Of a stretch of DNA of 64,000 nucleotides, positions 63,296 to 64,000 are shown in pieces. Below the pieces are notes generated by a model. That model saw nothing but the letters and a program-made list of their open reading frames with translations. It was not told the origin of the DNA and searched no databases. Positions within the stretch are counted from its first letter, which is position 1. The number at the start of each line of letters is the position of its first letter. This stretch comes from Hyphomonas sp. GTDB taxonomy: Bacteria > Pseudomonadota > Alphaproteobacteria > Caulobacterales > Hyphomonadaceae. The translations under genes and the position numbers were made by a program. The stretch lies in contig CP051229.1 in the NCBI GenBank assembly GCA_017792365.1, positions 248,001 through 312,000 on the forward strand, written 5' to 3'.

Positions 63296-64000
63296 GCAGC
63301 GAACCCAAAGGCGCCCTCTCCAGGATTCAGTCGAGAGCATTTGAAGTGGCGCCAAGAATACTGGCCGGCGCAACGTTCCTCGCGGGCGCACTCGCTCTTG
63401 TTTCGGCGGCCAGCCCTGGCAATGACCTCGGCGCGGAACGCCGCTGGCATATTTGATGTCAGAGGCGCCTGCCGTGACGCTCGCCTTCGGCGGCCTCGTT
63501 TTGATGGTGCTTTCCGTGGGCCTGCTGAGGCGCATCAAGGCGGCATGGGCGCTGGCGATACTGGTTGCAGCCCACGGATTGGCGGCGACGATCGTATTCA
63601 AGTCGAGACTGCCGGAGGAGCTGATGTATGCCGCCCTCCTGGCTGCGCTTCTTTTCGCGCGCAAGTCCTTCTATCGCCGCTCCGCGCTGAACAAGATCCA
63701 GCTGAGCTGGACTTGGTTTCTCTCCGCATTCCTCGCAGTGGCGCTGGCCGCCTTTGTCGCTCTCCTTTGGGTCAGTCACCAGGCCGGTTTCGTCGAAGCG
63801 AGTTTCTTCGATCTCATTATTCACCCTGCGCTGGGCGCGACCGGGCGCCCTTTGGTTCTGGTTCTTGTCCTTCTGGCGGTAGGAGCATTCTTCAAGTTCT
63901 TCGCGACGCCGGATCGTCACATTCCGCCGGCGCCAGCGGATGCAGACCTTGAGAAACTCGCCAATCTGCTTCGAGAATCTGATGCTCCGCGACCGGACAA
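63292..64000 (+). CDS. MprF/DUF2156-like lysyl-phosphatidylglycerol synthase-type protein, one-base frameshift near 63430-63445, cut by window end
   Basis: The first frame (APRILAGATFLAGALALVSA) ends after about 54 residues; the second frame continues TPLAYLMSEAPAVTLAFGGL, LRRIKAAWALAILVAAHG, LLFARKSFYRRSAL, then a helix with ALLWVSHQAGFVEASFF and a linker ADLEKLANLLRE. These blocks match the membrane region before the acyltransferase domain of MprF/DUF2156 proteins; one missing base explains the split. The catalytic GNAT-like domain lies beyond 64000. The full N-terminal flippase of MprF is absent. Function inferred: aminoacylation of phosphatidylglycerol, giving resistance to cationic peptides. 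Confidence 0.7.

Noticed and set aside
1-64000. CRISPR arrays, insertion sequences, prophage, tRNA or rRNA genes
   Set aside because: No regularly spaced short repeats, transposase or integrase frames, or tRNA/rRNA signatures were seen; the only long repeat is coding sequence of the RTX gene.

Overview
The window reads as chromosomal DNA of a GC-rich, aerobic, Gram-negative alphaproteobacterium, probably of the Caulobacterales/Maricaulales/Hyphomonadaceae kind. Support: alphaproteobacterial-type Fur boxes (TGCAA-N5-TTGCA), TonB receptors, OpgGH glucan synthesis, Coq4-dependent ubiquinone synthesis, a cytochrome c oxidase plus a cytochrome bd oxidase, and densely packed operons with many 4-base ATGA stop/start overlaps. 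This placement is inferred from gene content; no rRNA or tRNA gene was seen.

Layout. 1-3651: end of an M20 amidohydrolase, then a cyanide-insensitive-type cytochrome bd operon (cydA, cydB, a DUF2474 micro-protein). 3683-7436: opgH and opgG for periplasmic glucans. 7668-13018: a membrane-anchored regulator-like protein divergent from a TonB receptor and a PepSY membrane protein; between them lies a stretch with three consecutive hairpins, the last a strong intrinsic terminator, which may be an undescribed small RNA or leader. 13045-23349: a four-gene type I secretion operon (1996-residue RTX/SGNH-hydrolase substrate, ABC exporter, HlyD adaptor, TolC), every junction an ATGA overlap; the substrate gene carries a 1062-bp near-identical tandem repeat. 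24348-28548: a six-gene operon (ABC ATPase, permease, DUF3299, MerC, DUF2796 zinc-binding protein, second DUF3299) behind a Zur-box-like palindrome, resembling the Zrg zinc-acquisition system of Vibrio. 28699-37415: a quinohaemoprotein dehydrogenase with an SDR, a two-VOC-domain lipoprotein, a SbtA/SbtB bicarbonate transport pair, a stress-type SDR and small membrane proteins. 37511-44238: a cytochrome c oxidase operon (CtaG, tri-haem cytochrome c, CoxII-cytochrome c fusion, cation/calcium exchanger, CoxI-III fusion, small membrane protein). 44677-54830: a CPA1 antiporter, an AttEFGH-like ABC/lipocalin operon, DUF2256, and a MacAB-like four-gene operon. 54892-57408: an MFS/GPH transporter and Coq4. 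57587-61890: a DUF4198/DUF6607 pair divergent from a haem-type TonB receptor, sharing two Fur boxes. 62315-64000: a membrane-anchored alpha/beta hydrolase coupled to an MprF-like (DUF2156) gene cut by the window edge.

A strong pattern affects the annotation: at least seven genes (opgH, merC, the zinc ABC ATPase, sbtA, the AttG-like permease, the DUF6607 gene, the MprF-like gene) need a reading-frame change, always in the direction explained by one missing base, and an eighth gene (the MFS transporter) has a locally scrambled, self-compensating segment. Deletion-type sequencing or assembly error is the simplest explanation, so these genes are probably intact in the organism and are annotated as single genes.
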